Positions 42,350-51,076 of a DNA stretch of 64,000 bases are shown one piece after another (within the stretch, counting starts at the first letter, position 1; each line of letters begins with the position of its first letter). The notes beneath the pieces are model-generated. The model was not told the origin of the DNA, ran no database searches, and saw only the letters and a list, made by a program, of their open reading frames with translations. The DNA comes from Hyphomonas jannaschiana VP2 (GTDB lineage Bacteria > Pseudomonadota > Alphaproteobacteria > Caulobacterales > Hyphomonadaceae), in assembly GCF_000685215.1 (NCBI RefSeq), contig NZ_ARYJ01000001.1:124001-188000 (forward strand), in the 5' to 3' direction. A program made the translations under genes and the position numbers.

Positions 42350-43909
42350 TCAGTGTGCCGCCGCCGGTGCAGCCGTCTTCGGCTTGTCCAGCATGATCAC
42401 GACCAGCAGGACCAGGGCGAACGACATCGACATGGTCAGGAAGAGGTTGTTGTACGTCATCACCGCCGCCTCCAGCTTTGTCCGGTAGACCAGCTGGGCA
42501 AGCGCCGAACCTTCAGGATCCGGTACACCGGCCGCCTGCATCCGCGCCGTCATATTCGACAGGAAGGATTGCACTTCCGGGCGCGACAGAGACAGGCCAT
42601 TGGCGATCTGCTGCTGGTGCATCTGATTGAAGCTGATCATCATCGTCGTGAGGACGGCAATGCCGATCGCGCCGCCAAGGTTCCGGCAGACGGTGAACAG
42701 GCCGGAGGCATTGGCCACACGGTCCGGCGGCAACGTGCCGAGGGCGAGGTTGGTTGTCGGCACCATGGTCAGGATCAGGCCCGCGCCGCGCAGGGCCTGC
42801 GGCCAGAACAATTCCCGGAAGCCGGATTCCGCCGTCAGATGCCCGTTCAGCCAGGTACCCATGGCCGCCAGGGCAAGGCCCACGGCCACGACAAAGCGCG
42901 GGTCGTAGCGTTTGGTCATGGCGCCGGAAATCGGTCCGCCGATAAACATGGCAAAGCCTGCGACGCTCATGATCTCGCCGATCTGCAGGGAGGAATACCC
43001 CCGCACCTGCCCCAGATAGAGCGGTAACAGGAAGACCGAGCCATAGAGGCCGAAGCCCATGACCGAGGCGATCAGCGCGCCGGACGCGAAGTTCCGGTCC
43101 TTGAACACGCGCAGGTCCACCAGCGGCACCGGCGAGGTCAGCGCGCGGCGGAAGAAAATCGCCGCCGCAATCGCGCAGACGATGGACGCCTTCACGATGG
43201 CCGAACTCTGGAACCAGCTGTCGCCCGGCCCTTCGTCGATGATCCATTCGAACAGGCCGAGGAACAGGGCCATGGAAACAAGCGCCGTGACATCCAGCCT
43301 GCGCAGCAGGGCGCTTTCGCCTTTCTGTTTGGGAATGAACAGGAAGACGAGCGTGATCGCGGCGATACCCGGCACGATGTTCACAAGGAACAGCCAGTGC
43401 CAGGACATGTGCTGTGTGATCCAGCCGCCAAGCGTCGGGCCGATGGAGGGGGCAAGCGTTGCCACCATGCCGATCATCACCTGTTGCGTCATCGACCGGC
43501 CGGCTGGGAACAACGTGAAGCTCGCCGCCATCGTGGTCGGCACCATGGCCGCGCCGGTGAAGCCCTGGATCACGCGGAAAAAGATCAGGGAGTCGAGGTC
43601 CCACGACAGCGCGCACAGTATGCTTGAGCTGACAAATCCGACTGCGGACATGATGAACAGTTTGCGGATGCCAAAGGCCCGGTTGAGAAAGCCCGACAAG
43701 GGAATGCCCACGACTTCTGCCACGAGATAGCCGGTCTGGATCCAGGCGATCTCTTCCTGGCTGGCCGAGACGCCTGCCTGGATTTCGGAGATGGAACTGG
43801 CGACGATCTGGATGTCCAGAATCGCCATGAACATGCCGATCACCATGGCAAAGAAGCCAATGTTGAGAGCGAGTTCTGAAGATGCTTTCTGGCGGATTGC
43901 GTTGACCAT
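42350..43909 (-). CDS. DHA2-family MFS drug exporter (EmrB type)
   Basis: 519 residues with about 14 hydrophobic segments and DHA2 features: DIQIVASSISEIQ after helix 1, and the helix-5 motif GPTLGGWITQHMSWHWLF. It uses proton motive force to export amphiphilic compounds together with the HlyD-type adaptor encoded 27 bp upstream. A divergent TetR regulator probably represses the pair. No outer-membrane TolC-like gene is adjacent. Confidence 0.94.
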   Translation of the reverse strand: MVNAIRQKASSELALNIGFFAMVIGMFMAILDIQIVASSISEIQAGVSASQEEIAWIQTGYLVAEVVGIPLSGFLNRAFGIRKLFIMSAVGFVSSSILCALSWDLDSLIFFRVIQGFTGAAMVPTTMAASFTLFPAGRSMTQQVMIGMVATLAPSIGPTLGGWITQHMSWHWLFLVNIVPGIAAITLVFLFIPKQKGESALLRRLDVTALVSMALFLGLFEWIIDEGPGDSWFQSSAIVKASIVCAIAAAIFFRRALTSPVPLVDLRVFKDRNFASGALIASVMGFGLYGSVFLLPLYLGQVRGYSSLQIGEIMSVAGFAMFIGGPISGAMTKRYDPRFVVAVGLALAAMGTWLNGHLTAESGFRELFWPQALRGAGLILTMVPTTNLALGTLPPDRVANASGLFTVCRNLGGAIGIAVLTTMMISFNQMHQQQIANGLSLSRPEVQSFLSNMTARMQAAGVPDPEGSALAQLVYRTKLEAAVMTYNNLFLTMSMSFALVLLVVIMLDKPKTAAPAAAH

Positions 43910-43936
43910 GGCCGACCTCGCGGGGCGCTGGGCGGC

Positions 43937-45229
43937 TTAGCCGTCCACCCCTTTCGCGATCACGGTGGCTTCAACCGAAAGCCCCGGGCGCATCAGGCCG
44001 GTGGCCAGCGCCTCATCGGAAATTTTCACCCGCACCGGCACGCGCTGGACGATCTTGGTGAAGTTGCCGGTCGCCGTATCCATCGGGATCAGGCTGAACT
44101 GCCCGCCCGTCGCCGGCGCGATGGAATCCAGCGTGCCCGTCACTTTCAGGTCCGGATAGGCATCGACATGGATGTCTACTTCCTGCCCAGCCCGCATGCG
44201 CTCGACCTGCGTCTCCTTGAAATTCGCGACGATATAAGCGTCCGACACCGGCACAATCGACATGGTCTGCTGGCCGGGGCTCAGCAGCTGGCCTTCGGCG
44301 ACAACGCGGTTGGCGACAACGCCATCAAACGGCGCACGAAGCTCCGTCCGGGTCGCATCCAGTTTCGCAGCATCGACGCGTGCCTGCGCGGCCTCAACCT
44401 GCGCATCGGCACCCGCAACCGCGGCCTTGGCCGAAGCAAGATCTTCCTGCGCGCGGTGATAGTTCGCTTCAGCGACGCTGAGTTCGCTCTGCGCTGTGGT
44501 GATCCCGGCTTTCGACTGGTCGAGCGACGCCCGGGCAGCCTGCGCTTTCGTGGCAGCCGCATCAAGGCTCGCTTTCGGATAATGCCCCTTGCCGGCAAGC
44601 TCCGTATACCGCTCAAGGTCATTTGCAGCGAGCGTTGCGTCGGCTTCGGCGGCGGCCGCACTGGCCTTCGCCTGAACCAGACGGTCCCGCTGGGCCGCGA
44701 TCTGGGCCGTGGCTGTCTCGACATTGGCCTCGGCAGCGGCAACGCCCGCGCGGGCCTGGGCCTGGGCGGCAATGGATTGCTGCAGCGCTGCGGCGGCCTC
44801 CGATACGCGTGTGGCATAGTCCGCCACTTCCAGCGTCACCAGAAGGTCTCCGGCTTTGACGGCCTGGTTGTCGGTGACATGCACGTGTTCGACATAGCCC
44901 TGCACCTTTGGTGCGATTGTCGCGATGTCAGCGCGTATATAGGCATTGTCGGTGGTGATCTCATAGCGGCCGGCAACCAGCCAGTGGATGCCCTGATACC
45001 CGGCGAAGAGCGCGAGCAGCAGGCCTGCGCCCGACAGGATGTATTTCCGCGGATCGGCCTTGAAGCGCGCAACCAGTCCCTCGCCCTGCCCCTGCGGGGC
45101 GGGGTCCTGCGCTGGAGGCGCATCCTTGGCGGGGGCACGCGCCGGGGCCTCGGCCTTGTTCGGCGCGGCCGCCGGGGCAGGAACGGCAGCGGGCTGGGAG
45201 GAGTCGCGCTGGAGAGGTTGTACGGCCAT
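43937..45229 (-). CDS. HlyD/EmrA-family membrane fusion protein
   Basis: 430 residues. A Pro/Ala-rich cytoplasmic N-terminus (about 1-55) precedes one transmembrane helix (about 65-83), the first lipoyl half (TTDNAYIRADIATIAPKVQGYV region), a long alpha-helical hairpin and the second lipoyl/beta-barrel part. It bridges the inner-membrane pump and an outer-membrane channel. The helical hairpin is Ala/Gln-rich, as expected for tip-to-tip contact with TolC-like proteins. Confidence 0.94.
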   Translation of the reverse strand: MAVQPLQRDSSQPAAVPAPAAAPNKAEAPARAPAKDAPPAQDPAPQGQGEGLVARFKADPRKYILSGAGLLLALFAGYQGIHWLVAGRYEITTDNAYIRADIATIAPKVQGYVEHVHVTDNQAVKAGDLLVTLEVADYATRVSEAAAALQQSIAAQAQARAGVAAAEANVETATAQIAAQRDRLVQAKASAAAAEADATLAANDLERYTELAGKGHYPKASLDAAATKAQAARASLDQSKAGITTAQSELSVAEANYHRAQEDLASAKAAVAGADAQVEAAQARVDAAKLDATRTELRAPFDGVVANRVVAEGQLLSPGQQTMSIVPVSDAYIVANFKETQVERMRAGQEVDIHVDAYPDLKVTGTLDSIAPATGGQFSLIPMDTATGNFTKIVQRVPVRVKISDEALATGLMRPGLSVEATVIAKGVDG

Positions 45230-45280
45230 GGGAGGAATTCCGTGGTGTCTGATCCGGAGCCCGGTGGTAGCTCCAAAATG

Positions 45281-45296
45281 TGTAATTAGCGTTACA
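45281..45296. promoter_or_regulatory. TetR operator, copy 1
   Basis: TGTAA-N6-TTACA palindrome between the divergent efflux operon and the TetR gene. It is the proximal copy to the pump genes. Confidence 0.7.
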
Positions 45297-45306
45297 TCGC
45301 TTGCAA

Positions 45307-45322
45307 TGTAATCCGCGTTACA
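45307..45322. promoter_or_regulatory. TetR operator, copy 2
   Basis: Second TGTAA-N6-TTACA palindrome, 26 bp from the first start to start and 13 bp before the TetR ATG. The two share TGTAAT and GCGTTACA. Confidence 0.7.
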
Positions 45323-45335
45323 CCAAAATCAAGCC

Positions 45336-46004
45336 ATGAACCGAATAAACAAGCCTCATGCGGCCACCACGACCGCCCCCAAGGCACCCGACGGTGCCTC
45401 CCGCGCAGAGATCCGGCGCGCCGCTTTTCTGGAAGCGGCCCAGGAAGTCTTTCTGGAACAAGGCTTTGAAGCGGCCAACATGTCGGAGATCGTCCGCCGG
45501 GCCGGTGGGTCCCTGGCCACGCTCTACGCCCAGTTCGGGGACAAGGAAGGCATCTTCCTCGCCATGCTGGAAACCCGCATGAAGGAAGTCACCGCGACAC
45601 TGGAAGTCGAACTGCAGGCCCACACCCCGGTCGAGGAAGGCCTGCGCCGTATCGGCGAGCAGTTTGCCGGCAAGCTGGTCCAGCCCAATTCACTGGAGCT
45701 GTACCGCCTGATCGTCGGTATGGCGAAGAAATATCCCGACATCGCCGAAACCTTCATGAAGCTCGGCCCCAATAAGGTGCGCGCCGGCCTCGCCGCCTAT
45801 CTGCAGGACCGGGCCGAAGCCGGAGAAATTCCGCAATCAGACCAGTTCGAGACGCTGGGCTCGCTCTTCCTCGACATGGTCCGCTCGCCGCTACAAAGCC
45901 GGGCCCTGCTGGACTCCAAAGTGCGCCCGACAGAAGACGACGTCCGCACCAGCGTCGACCGGGCCGTCTGCATGTTCCTCCACGGCCTTGCGGGAAAACG
46001 CTAA
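45336..46004 (+). CDS. TetR-family repressor of the efflux operon
   Basis: 222 residues. A helix-turn-helix domain (about 25-75; FEAANMSEIVRRAGGSLATLYAQFGDKE region) is followed by a helical ligand domain. The gene is divergent from the EmrAB-type operon with two palindromes in the shared 106-bp region, so repression of both operons is the simplest model. Confidence 0.94.
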   Translation: MNRINKPHAATTTAPKAPDGASRAEIRRAAFLEAAQEVFLEQGFEAANMSEIVRRAGGSLATLYAQFGDKEGIFLAMLETRMKEVTATLEVELQAHTPVEEGLRRIGEQFAGKLVQPNSLELYRLIVGMAKKYPDIAETFMKLGPNKVRAGLAAYLQDRAEAGEIPQSDQFETLGSLFLDMVRSPLQSRALLDSKVRPTEDDVRTSVDRAVCMFLHGLAGKR

Positions 46005-46074
46005 GCCGCTCTGATCTATCGATTGCCGCCGCCCCACTGCCCCGCTACCGTCGCTGGAAAACAGGGAGGCACGA

Positions 46075-47208
46075 ATGGCTGACGGAGAGGTCGGCGGCAT
46101 TGCGGACGAAAAGTTCGCTGCCGTCAGGGAAAAGTTTGCACAGAACCTTGCGGACGGGACGGACATCGGGGCGTCGTTCTGCGTCACCAGAGATGGCGAG
46201 ACGGTGATCGACCTGTGGGGCGGCTGGGCGGACGAGGAACGCACACGCCCTTGGGAAAAAGACACGATCGTCAACGTCTATTCGACGACAAAGACGATGA
46301 CGGCGCTGACCGCCCTCTGGCTGGCCGATCAGGGCAAGCTCGATTTCGACGCCCCCGTGGCCGAGTACTGGCCGGAGTTTGCGGCGAGCGGCAAGGAAGC
46401 CATCAAGGTCAGCCATCTGATGAGTCATTCGGCAGGCCTGTCCGGCTGGACAGAGCCGCTGGACAAGCATGACCTTTACGACTGGGACAAGGCCACCCGC
46501 CTTCTGGCCGCGCAGGCACCGCTCTGGGAACCTGGCACAGCGCCCGGCTATCACGCGATCACGCAGGGCTATCTGGTCGGCGAAGTGATCCGCCGGGTCG
46601 ACGGCCGCAGCGTGGGCACTGTCTTCCGGGAAGAATTCGCCGAACCGCTGGGCGCGGATTTCCATATCGGCCTTCCAGCCTCGGAGGATCACCGGGTGGC
46701 GAAACTGAAGCCGCCAAATGCCGGGCTCGGGTCCGGGAACCAGAATGAAATCCAGAAAAAGACTCTCACTAATCCCCCCGTCGATGTCACCGAGACCTAT
46801 ACGCGCGCCTGGCGCGGCGCGGAGATTCCGGCCGCCGGCGGCACAGGCAATGCCCGTTCAGTCGCCAGGGTGCAGGCAATCCTCGCCAATGGCGGTGTGA
46901 TGGACGGCAAGCGCTTCCTGTCAGAGGTCGGATGCCGCCGCGCGCTGGAGCTGCAGATCGAGGGCACGGACATGATCCTCGGCATCCCCGTCCGCTACGG
47001 ACTCGGCTATGGTCTGGCCGGCCCTTCCATGCCGATGCTGAATGAGCATTCCTGTTTCTGGGGCGGTTATGGCGGCTCGGTTGTCCTGATCGACATGGCC
47101 AGCCGGACCACGATCGCCTACGCCATGAACCGGATGGAAGGCACGACGACAGGCGACATGCGCGCCGGCGTTCTGGCCGCGCTCACACTGCAGGGCCTGA
47201 TGAGCTGA
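46075..47208 (+). CDS. serine hydrolase, beta-lactamase/esterase EstB family
   Basis: 377 residues. The SxxK motif is Ser70-Thr-Thr-Lys73 (VYSTTKTM); the second motif Tyr is in GYHAITQGY; a WGGYGGS segment replaces the third-box KTG. This is the class C-like esterase/beta-lactamase fold of family VIII. No signal peptide is present, so a cytoplasmic esterase is likelier than an antibiotic resistance enzyme. Confidence 0.9.
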   Translation: MADGEVGGIADEKFAAVREKFAQNLADGTDIGASFCVTRDGETVIDLWGGWADEERTRPWEKDTIVNVYSTTKTMTALTALWLADQGKLDFDAPVAEYWPEFAASGKEAIKVSHLMSHSAGLSGWTEPLDKHDLYDWDKATRLLAAQAPLWEPGTAPGYHAITQGYLVGEVIRRVDGRSVGTVFREEFAEPLGADFHIGLPASEDHRVAKLKPPNAGLGSGNQNEIQKKTLTNPPVDVTETYTRAWRGAEIPAAGGTGNARSVARVQAILANGGVMDGKRFLSEVGCRRALELQIEGTDMILGIPVRYGLGYGLAGPSMPMLNEHSCFWGGYGGSVVLIDMASRTTIAYAMNRMEGTTTGDMRAGVLAALTLQGLMS

Positions 47209-47211
47209 GCC

Positions 47212-48324
47212 CTACTCCCCCGCACCGTCGAGCATGGATTTGAATCCGCTCGGCGCGTGCGGGCCCATGAACAGCTGTTCGAACGCGCCAATCCCCTCGG
47301 AGGTCTGTCCGCCGGGGCCGTTATGCGTCGCGCGCACAATCTCCTGGATGTGCAGGTTTTCCGGAATGTTCCATGGCGCGTTCGGATCCATGTCCTCGCG
47401 CTCCACGACCAATTGGTCGCCATGGCTCATGCCGTGCTTGAACTTCGCGTGGCCATATCCGATGCCACGCATCAGGAAAGTGCCCAGAGGTTCAAAGTCG
47501 ACCGTATGCGGATTTCCCTGTCCGTCTTTCATGCTGAGGCGCGCTTTTGCCATGCGGCGGGTGCCCGGCGCATAGGTCACATCCATCTGCGCATCGTCGA
47601 GATGCAGATGCTCACCCTGCGCAGCGCCATCCATGGCCAGCACGGCGCGCTTGTTCCAGGCTTCGCCCGCGCCGTCATCGTTGACGTGGAAATAGAAGGA
47701 CAGGTTCGGGAAATTCGTCGGCGTCCAGATCCAGTAGAATTGCGGCTCAAGCGGCGGGATCAGCGGCTGGGCGTCCTGCGCTCCGATCGGGCGCACGCCC
47801 CAGGACCGGTCGCGCGTACCCGTCCAGCTGTCGGGATTGACCTCGATCTCCTTGCCATCGATGCGCAGCTTGCCGGCCCAGCGGCCATTCTGTGTCATGC
47901 GCGTCAGGTCCATCAGCATGCGCGGCCCCTGGCGGCGGGTGAAGCGTGGCTCCTCAATCGGGAAGGCCCGGCCAGTAAATTCGACATCCAGCGCGATGCC
48001 CTCGGTTTCTTCCAGCTTCAGGCGGATCCGCTTCAGCGGCTCCAGCACCGACACGGAAAGGCCGCCGATGAACGTGTCCATCCGCTCCATGTTCAGCGGC
48101 CGCGAGAAGAAGACCGAGCTTTGTTTGCCCTCGTGCAGCACTGACACGGACCCGTCGATCACGTTCAGGTGCGGATAGACGCCCATGGCTGCCGCGAAAA
48201 AGACAGAGCCGTCCGCCGAATAGCCGTTGAAAAAGAACCGGTCATAGAAATTCCGGTCCGACCCGGAAAAGGCCACAGGCTCCGGCGTCTGGTGGATGGG
48301 ATACTCGTCTCCGGCTGTCAGCAT
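47212..48324 (-). CDS. conserved protein of unknown function, lipocalin/CrtC-like beta fold
   Basis: 370 residues, beta-rich, no signal peptide. Segments such as NGRWAGKLRIDGKEIEV, TGTRDRSWGVRP and FYWIWTPTNFPN recall hydroxyneurosporene-synthase/AttH-like two-domain beta-barrel proteins. ATG 48324 is chosen with AGGAAGG 9 nt upstream; an in-frame GTG at 48333 is possible. No catalytic residues can be named. Convergent with the serine hydrolase across three bases. Confidence 0.7.
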   Translation of the reverse strand: MLTAGDEYPIHQTPEPVAFSGSDRNFYDRFFFNGYSADGSVFFAAAMGVYPHLNVIDGSVSVLHEGKQSSVFFSRPLNMERMDTFIGGLSVSVLEPLKRIRLKLEETEGIALDVEFTGRAFPIEEPRFTRRQGPRMLMDLTRMTQNGRWAGKLRIDGKEIEVNPDSWTGTRDRSWGVRPIGAQDAQPLIPPLEPQFYWIWTPTNFPNLSFYFHVNDDGAGEAWNKRAVLAMDGAAQGEHLHLDDAQMDVTYAPGTRRMAKARLSMKDGQGNPHTVDFEPLGTFLMRGIGYGHAKFKHGMSHGDQLVVEREDMDPNAPWNIPENLHIQEIVRATHNGPGGQTSEGIGAFEQLFMGPHAPSGFKSMLDGAGE

Positions 48325-48428
48325 AGTTCGCACTTCCTTCCTCTGGGTGACCTCTTGGCGGGCCTGTCATGCAAGCTAGGGTGTACGAGGCAAGCCCCGT
48401 CGACAAGGGGTGACGCAAGGGAGGCGAC

Positions 48429-48857
48429 ATGACCTGTAAAATGAATCCGGAGGAAGCCAACACATTCCTGCGCCAGGCCTTTGAAGGCCAGTCCGTGCGC
48501 ACGGAAATCGTGGAAATGGTGGAAGGCCGCGCGGTGGTGCGGCTAATCGCCGACAAGACAAATCTTCGTCCGGGCGGCTACATCTCGGGACCGACGCAGA
48601 TGTCGCTGGTCGACACAGCGGCCTATTTCGCCGTGATGACCGTAACCGGGCTGGAACCCATGGCCGTGACAAGCAGTCTGAACATGAGCTTCCTGCGTCC
48701 CTGTATCGGGGACGTCGTGCTGGCCGATGCCCGTATCATGAAGATCGGCCAGACCCTCGCCGTGATGGATGTGGATGTGCGCGTTGAAGGCGCGACCAAG
48801 CCGTCCAGCCATGCCGTGGTGACCTATGCCCTGCCCCGCAAGGACACGGCCGCTTGA
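48429..48857 (+). CDS. PaaI-family thioesterase (hotdog fold)
   Basis: 142 residues. A single hotdog domain with the YISGPTQMSLVDTAAYFAV helix, in which the Asp is the typical active-site residue of PaaI-type thioesterases, and a SLNMSFLRP strand. It hydrolyses some acyl- or aryl-CoA. It overlaps the next gene's TTG start by four bases. Confidence 0.88.
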   Translation: MTCKMNPEEANTFLRQAFEGQSVRTEIVEMVEGRAVVRLIADKTNLRPGGYISGPTQMSLVDTAAYFAVMTVTGLEPMAVTSSLNMSFLRPCIGDVVLADARIMKIGQTLAVMDVDVRVEGATKPSSHAVVTYALPRKDTAA

Positions 48858-49216
48858 ACAGATTGGCTGCCGCTGCCGCGCTGACCGGCTTTCTCGGCGT
48901 CGCGCTCGGCGCCTTCGGCGCGCATGCGCTGGATGCCCGCCTGACCGCGGAAGGCACGGAGTGGTGGCACACCGCAACGCTCTACGTCCTGCCGCATGCG
49001 GGCGCAGCGCTGGCCATCGGTCTCTCCGTCCGCGCAGGCCTGATCCGGACCGGCGGCTGGCTGATGGTTGTGGGCGCGGTAATCTTTGCCGGCACGCTCT
49101 ATGCCATGGCGCTTGGCGCACCCAGATGGTTCGGCGCCATCACACCGATTGGCGGCGTGTCCCTGCTGGCAGGCTGGGCGCTGACCGCGCTTGGCAGCCT
49201 CAGAAGATCAGACTGA
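48854..49216 (+). CDS. DUF423 family membrane protein
   Basis: 120 residues with four hydrophobic segments and the DUF423 N-terminal motif GVALGAFGAHAL plus W-HTATLYVLPHA. Start is a TTG overlapping the upstream stop (TTGA), consistent with translational coupling. Function unknown in the family. Confidence 0.87.
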   Translation: MNRLAAAAALTGFLGVALGAFGAHALDARLTAEGTEWWHTATLYVLPHAGAALAIGLSVRAGLIRTGGWLMVVGAVIFAGTLYAMALGAPRWFGAITPIGGVSLLAGWALTALGSLRRSD

Positions 49217-49228
49217 ATTCAGGGAAGA

Positions 49229-49849
49229 TCAGGATTTGGCGGAACTGACAGAGGCGTATTTATCAGCCAGATCGTCCGCCGTTTGGCGGGCATTGTCGAT
49301 CACGTCTTCAAACGCGCCGAGCTCCTTGTCCACCGGGGCGGTGTCGATGTCCATGTCGGAACGGGCGGACACTTCGCCAAGGGCGCTCTGGAAGCTGCGA
49401 TAAGCCATCTGTGCACGAACAAGCGCGCGTTCATAGCTCATCACGTCGGCCCGGGTTGCCATGTGCGCGCCGGAGTCCTGCAGCAGCGTATGAGCTTCAC
49501 GGCTGACATCGCTGAGGCCTGCGCGGGCTGCCTGGCTGTCGGAAACGATGCGCGCCAGCACGAGCGCAGGCGCCTCGGTCCCGGCGCCGATACGCGCAGC
49601 ATAGCTGTCAGCATGAGCCGGATCGCTGGTAATGCCATTGATCAGCGTGTTGGCGAGACCAGCGAGTCCGCTGTTCGATTTCACCCAGCCGGCATCAACG
49701 GCCTTGTCGCAATATTCACTGGACGCAGTGCGCAGCGACGACTGGTTCTGCGAGAGCCCGGCCTGAACCAGTGCCTCGCCCGGAACCATGGAAACGGTTG
49801 CGCATCCTGCAAGAAGGCATAGGGATACACCCAGAATTACGCTACGCAT
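49229..49849 (-). CDS. lipoprotein of unknown function
   Basis: 206 residues from ATG 49849 with AGGTGG upstream. Lipobox LLAGC (Cys15), then a helical Ala/Ser-rich mature protein with one further Cys near 47. The upstream 11 codons of the longer frame are not signal-like. It is divergent from the prolyl aminopeptidase gene. Confidence 0.78.
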   Translation of the reverse strand: MRSVILGVSLCLLAGCATVSMVPGEALVQAGLSQNQSSLRTASSEYCDKAVDAGWVKSNSGLAGLANTLINGITSDPAHADSYAARIGAGTEAPALVLARIVSDSQAARAGLSDVSREAHTLLQDSGAHMATRADVMSYERALVRAQMAYRSFQSALGEVSARSDMDIDTAPVDKELGAFEDVIDNARQTADDLADKYASVSSAKS

Positions 49850-49882
49850 CAAACAGCCACCTGCATTCTGTTTGGGCCCCAA

Positions 49883-49903
49883 TACGTAATATTCTGTACG
49901 TAA
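49883..49903. repeat. direct repeat of TACGTAA in the divergent promoter region
   Basis: Two TACGTAA copies 14 bp apart start to start, each containing the palindrome TACGTA, between the lipoprotein gene and the aminopeptidase gene. Confidence 0.35.
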
Positions 49904-49960
49904 CGACGGGAACCATGTCCACCTCAGACGGCAGTTTGAACGAAATTAGGTGAAGAGTGA

Positions 49961-50950
49961 ATGAATAGACGCCCGCCCCGCCGCATTTTGTATCCCAGAC
50001 ACGAAGCCCGACGCTCCGGTAGGTTGCGCGTCTCGGACATCCACGAAATCTACTGGGAAGAATCAGGCAACCCGAAGGGCGTGCCTGTCATCGCCCTGCA
50101 CGGCGGCCCTGGCGGCGGCTCAAGCCCCGAAATGCGGCGCTTTTTCGACCCTGAGCGCTATCGCATCTTCCTCTTCGACCAGCGCGGTTGTGGACGCTCC
50201 ACACCGCATTCCGAACTTCGCGAAAACACGACCTGGGACCTGGTGGACGATATTGAGGCACTGCGTGACCATGTTGGCGTCAATCAGTGGCTCGTGTTCG
50301 GAGGATCCTGGGGATCGACGCTGTCACTCGCCTATGGGGTGACTCATCCGGACCGGACTCTCGGCCTGGTTTTGCGCGGCATCTTCCTCGTCTCGAAACC
50401 GGAAGTGCAGTGGTTCTATCAAAGCGGCGCCAGCCGTCTCTTCCCGGATGCCTATGACCGCTATATTGCGCCGATCCCTGAAGACGAGCGCGACGATTTG
50501 CTGATGGCATTCCACCGGCGCCTGACCGGCGACGACCGGCAAACCCGGATCGAGGCGGCCCGCGCCTGGTCGCGCTGGGAGGGCGAGACCCTTTCCATAA
50601 AGGGCCCCCTGACCACCCCGCCCCGCTTCAATGAAGATGACTTCGTCGACGCTTTTGCCCGGATCGAGTGCCACTATTTCGTCAATCGCGGTTTCTTCGC
50701 CAGCGACAACTGGCTGCTGGAACAGTGCGCGGAAAAACTGAAGGACATTCCGGGTGTCATCGTTCACGGCCGCTATGACGTGGTCACGCCGCTGTCGACC
50801 GCCTGGGCCCTCTCCAAGGCCTGGCCGAAAGCCGAGCTGCACATCGTGCCGGATGCCGGCCACTCCTCGATGGAGCCCGGCATCGTCGACAAGCTGATTC
50901 AGGCAACGGATCATTTTGCGGGCGTCTACGGCTCGAAAGTCCGCGCCTGA
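49961..50950 (+). CDS. pip: prolyl aminopeptidase (proline iminopeptidase, S33)
   Basis: 329 residues. The oxyanion motif HGGPGG is at 47-52, DQRGCGRS at 73-80, the nucleophile Ser116 in GGSWGS, the acid in HGRYDVVTP and the base His in DAGHSS. This set is diagnostic of the proline iminopeptidase group, which removes N-terminal Pro from peptides. Length matches the family. Confidence 0.96.
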   Translation: MNRRPPRRILYPRHEARRSGRLRVSDIHEIYWEESGNPKGVPVIALHGGPGGGSSPEMRRFFDPERYRIFLFDQRGCGRSTPHSELRENTTWDLVDDIEALRDHVGVNQWLVFGGSWGSTLSLAYGVTHPDRTLGLVLRGIFLVSKPEVQWFYQSGASRLFPDAYDRYIAPIPEDERDDLLMAFHRRLTGDDRQTRIEAARAWSRWEGETLSIKGPLTTPPRFNEDDFVDAFARIECHYFVNRGFFASDNWLLEQCAEKLKDIPGVIVHGRYDVVTPLSTAWALSKAWPKAELHIVPDAGHSSMEPGIVDKLIQATDHFAGVYGSKVRA

Positions 50951-50977
50951 CCCCTGCCCTCATCCGGATCATGCAAA

Positions 50978-51006
50978 ACGGGCCCTCCACGTCGTGGAGG
51001 GCCCGT
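50978..51006 (-). terminator. strong hairpin terminator, oriented for the minus-strand transporter
   Basis: 13-bp perfect stem ACGGGCCCTCCAC/GTGGAGGGCCCGT with a 3-nt loop. On the minus strand it is followed by TTTTGC; on the plus strand there is no T-tract. It lies 71 bp beyond the transporter stop and may also stop the aminopeptidase transcript. Confidence 0.85.
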
Positions 51007-51007
51007 C

Positions 51008-51041
51008 TGTATATGGTGTATTCACGGTGTATATATGGTGT
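51008..51041. repeat. imperfect tandem repeat TGTATAT(AT)GGTGT
   Basis: Two related AT-rich units 20 bp apart start to start, directly beside the terminator hairpin. The window is otherwise GC-rich here. No function is apparent. Confidence 0.4.
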
Positions 51042-51076
51042 TCTTCATGGTGCGGGACGCGCCCTCTGAAGCCCCA

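Noticed and set aside
43059..43730. Plus-strand frame opposite the DHA2 exporter
   Set aside because: Composition is Ser/Arg/Met-rich with no motif; the exporter on the other strand is clear.
46075..47208. Beta-lactamase
   Set aside because: SxxK motif present, but there is no signal peptide and the third box is WGGYGGS; it fits family VIII esterases better.
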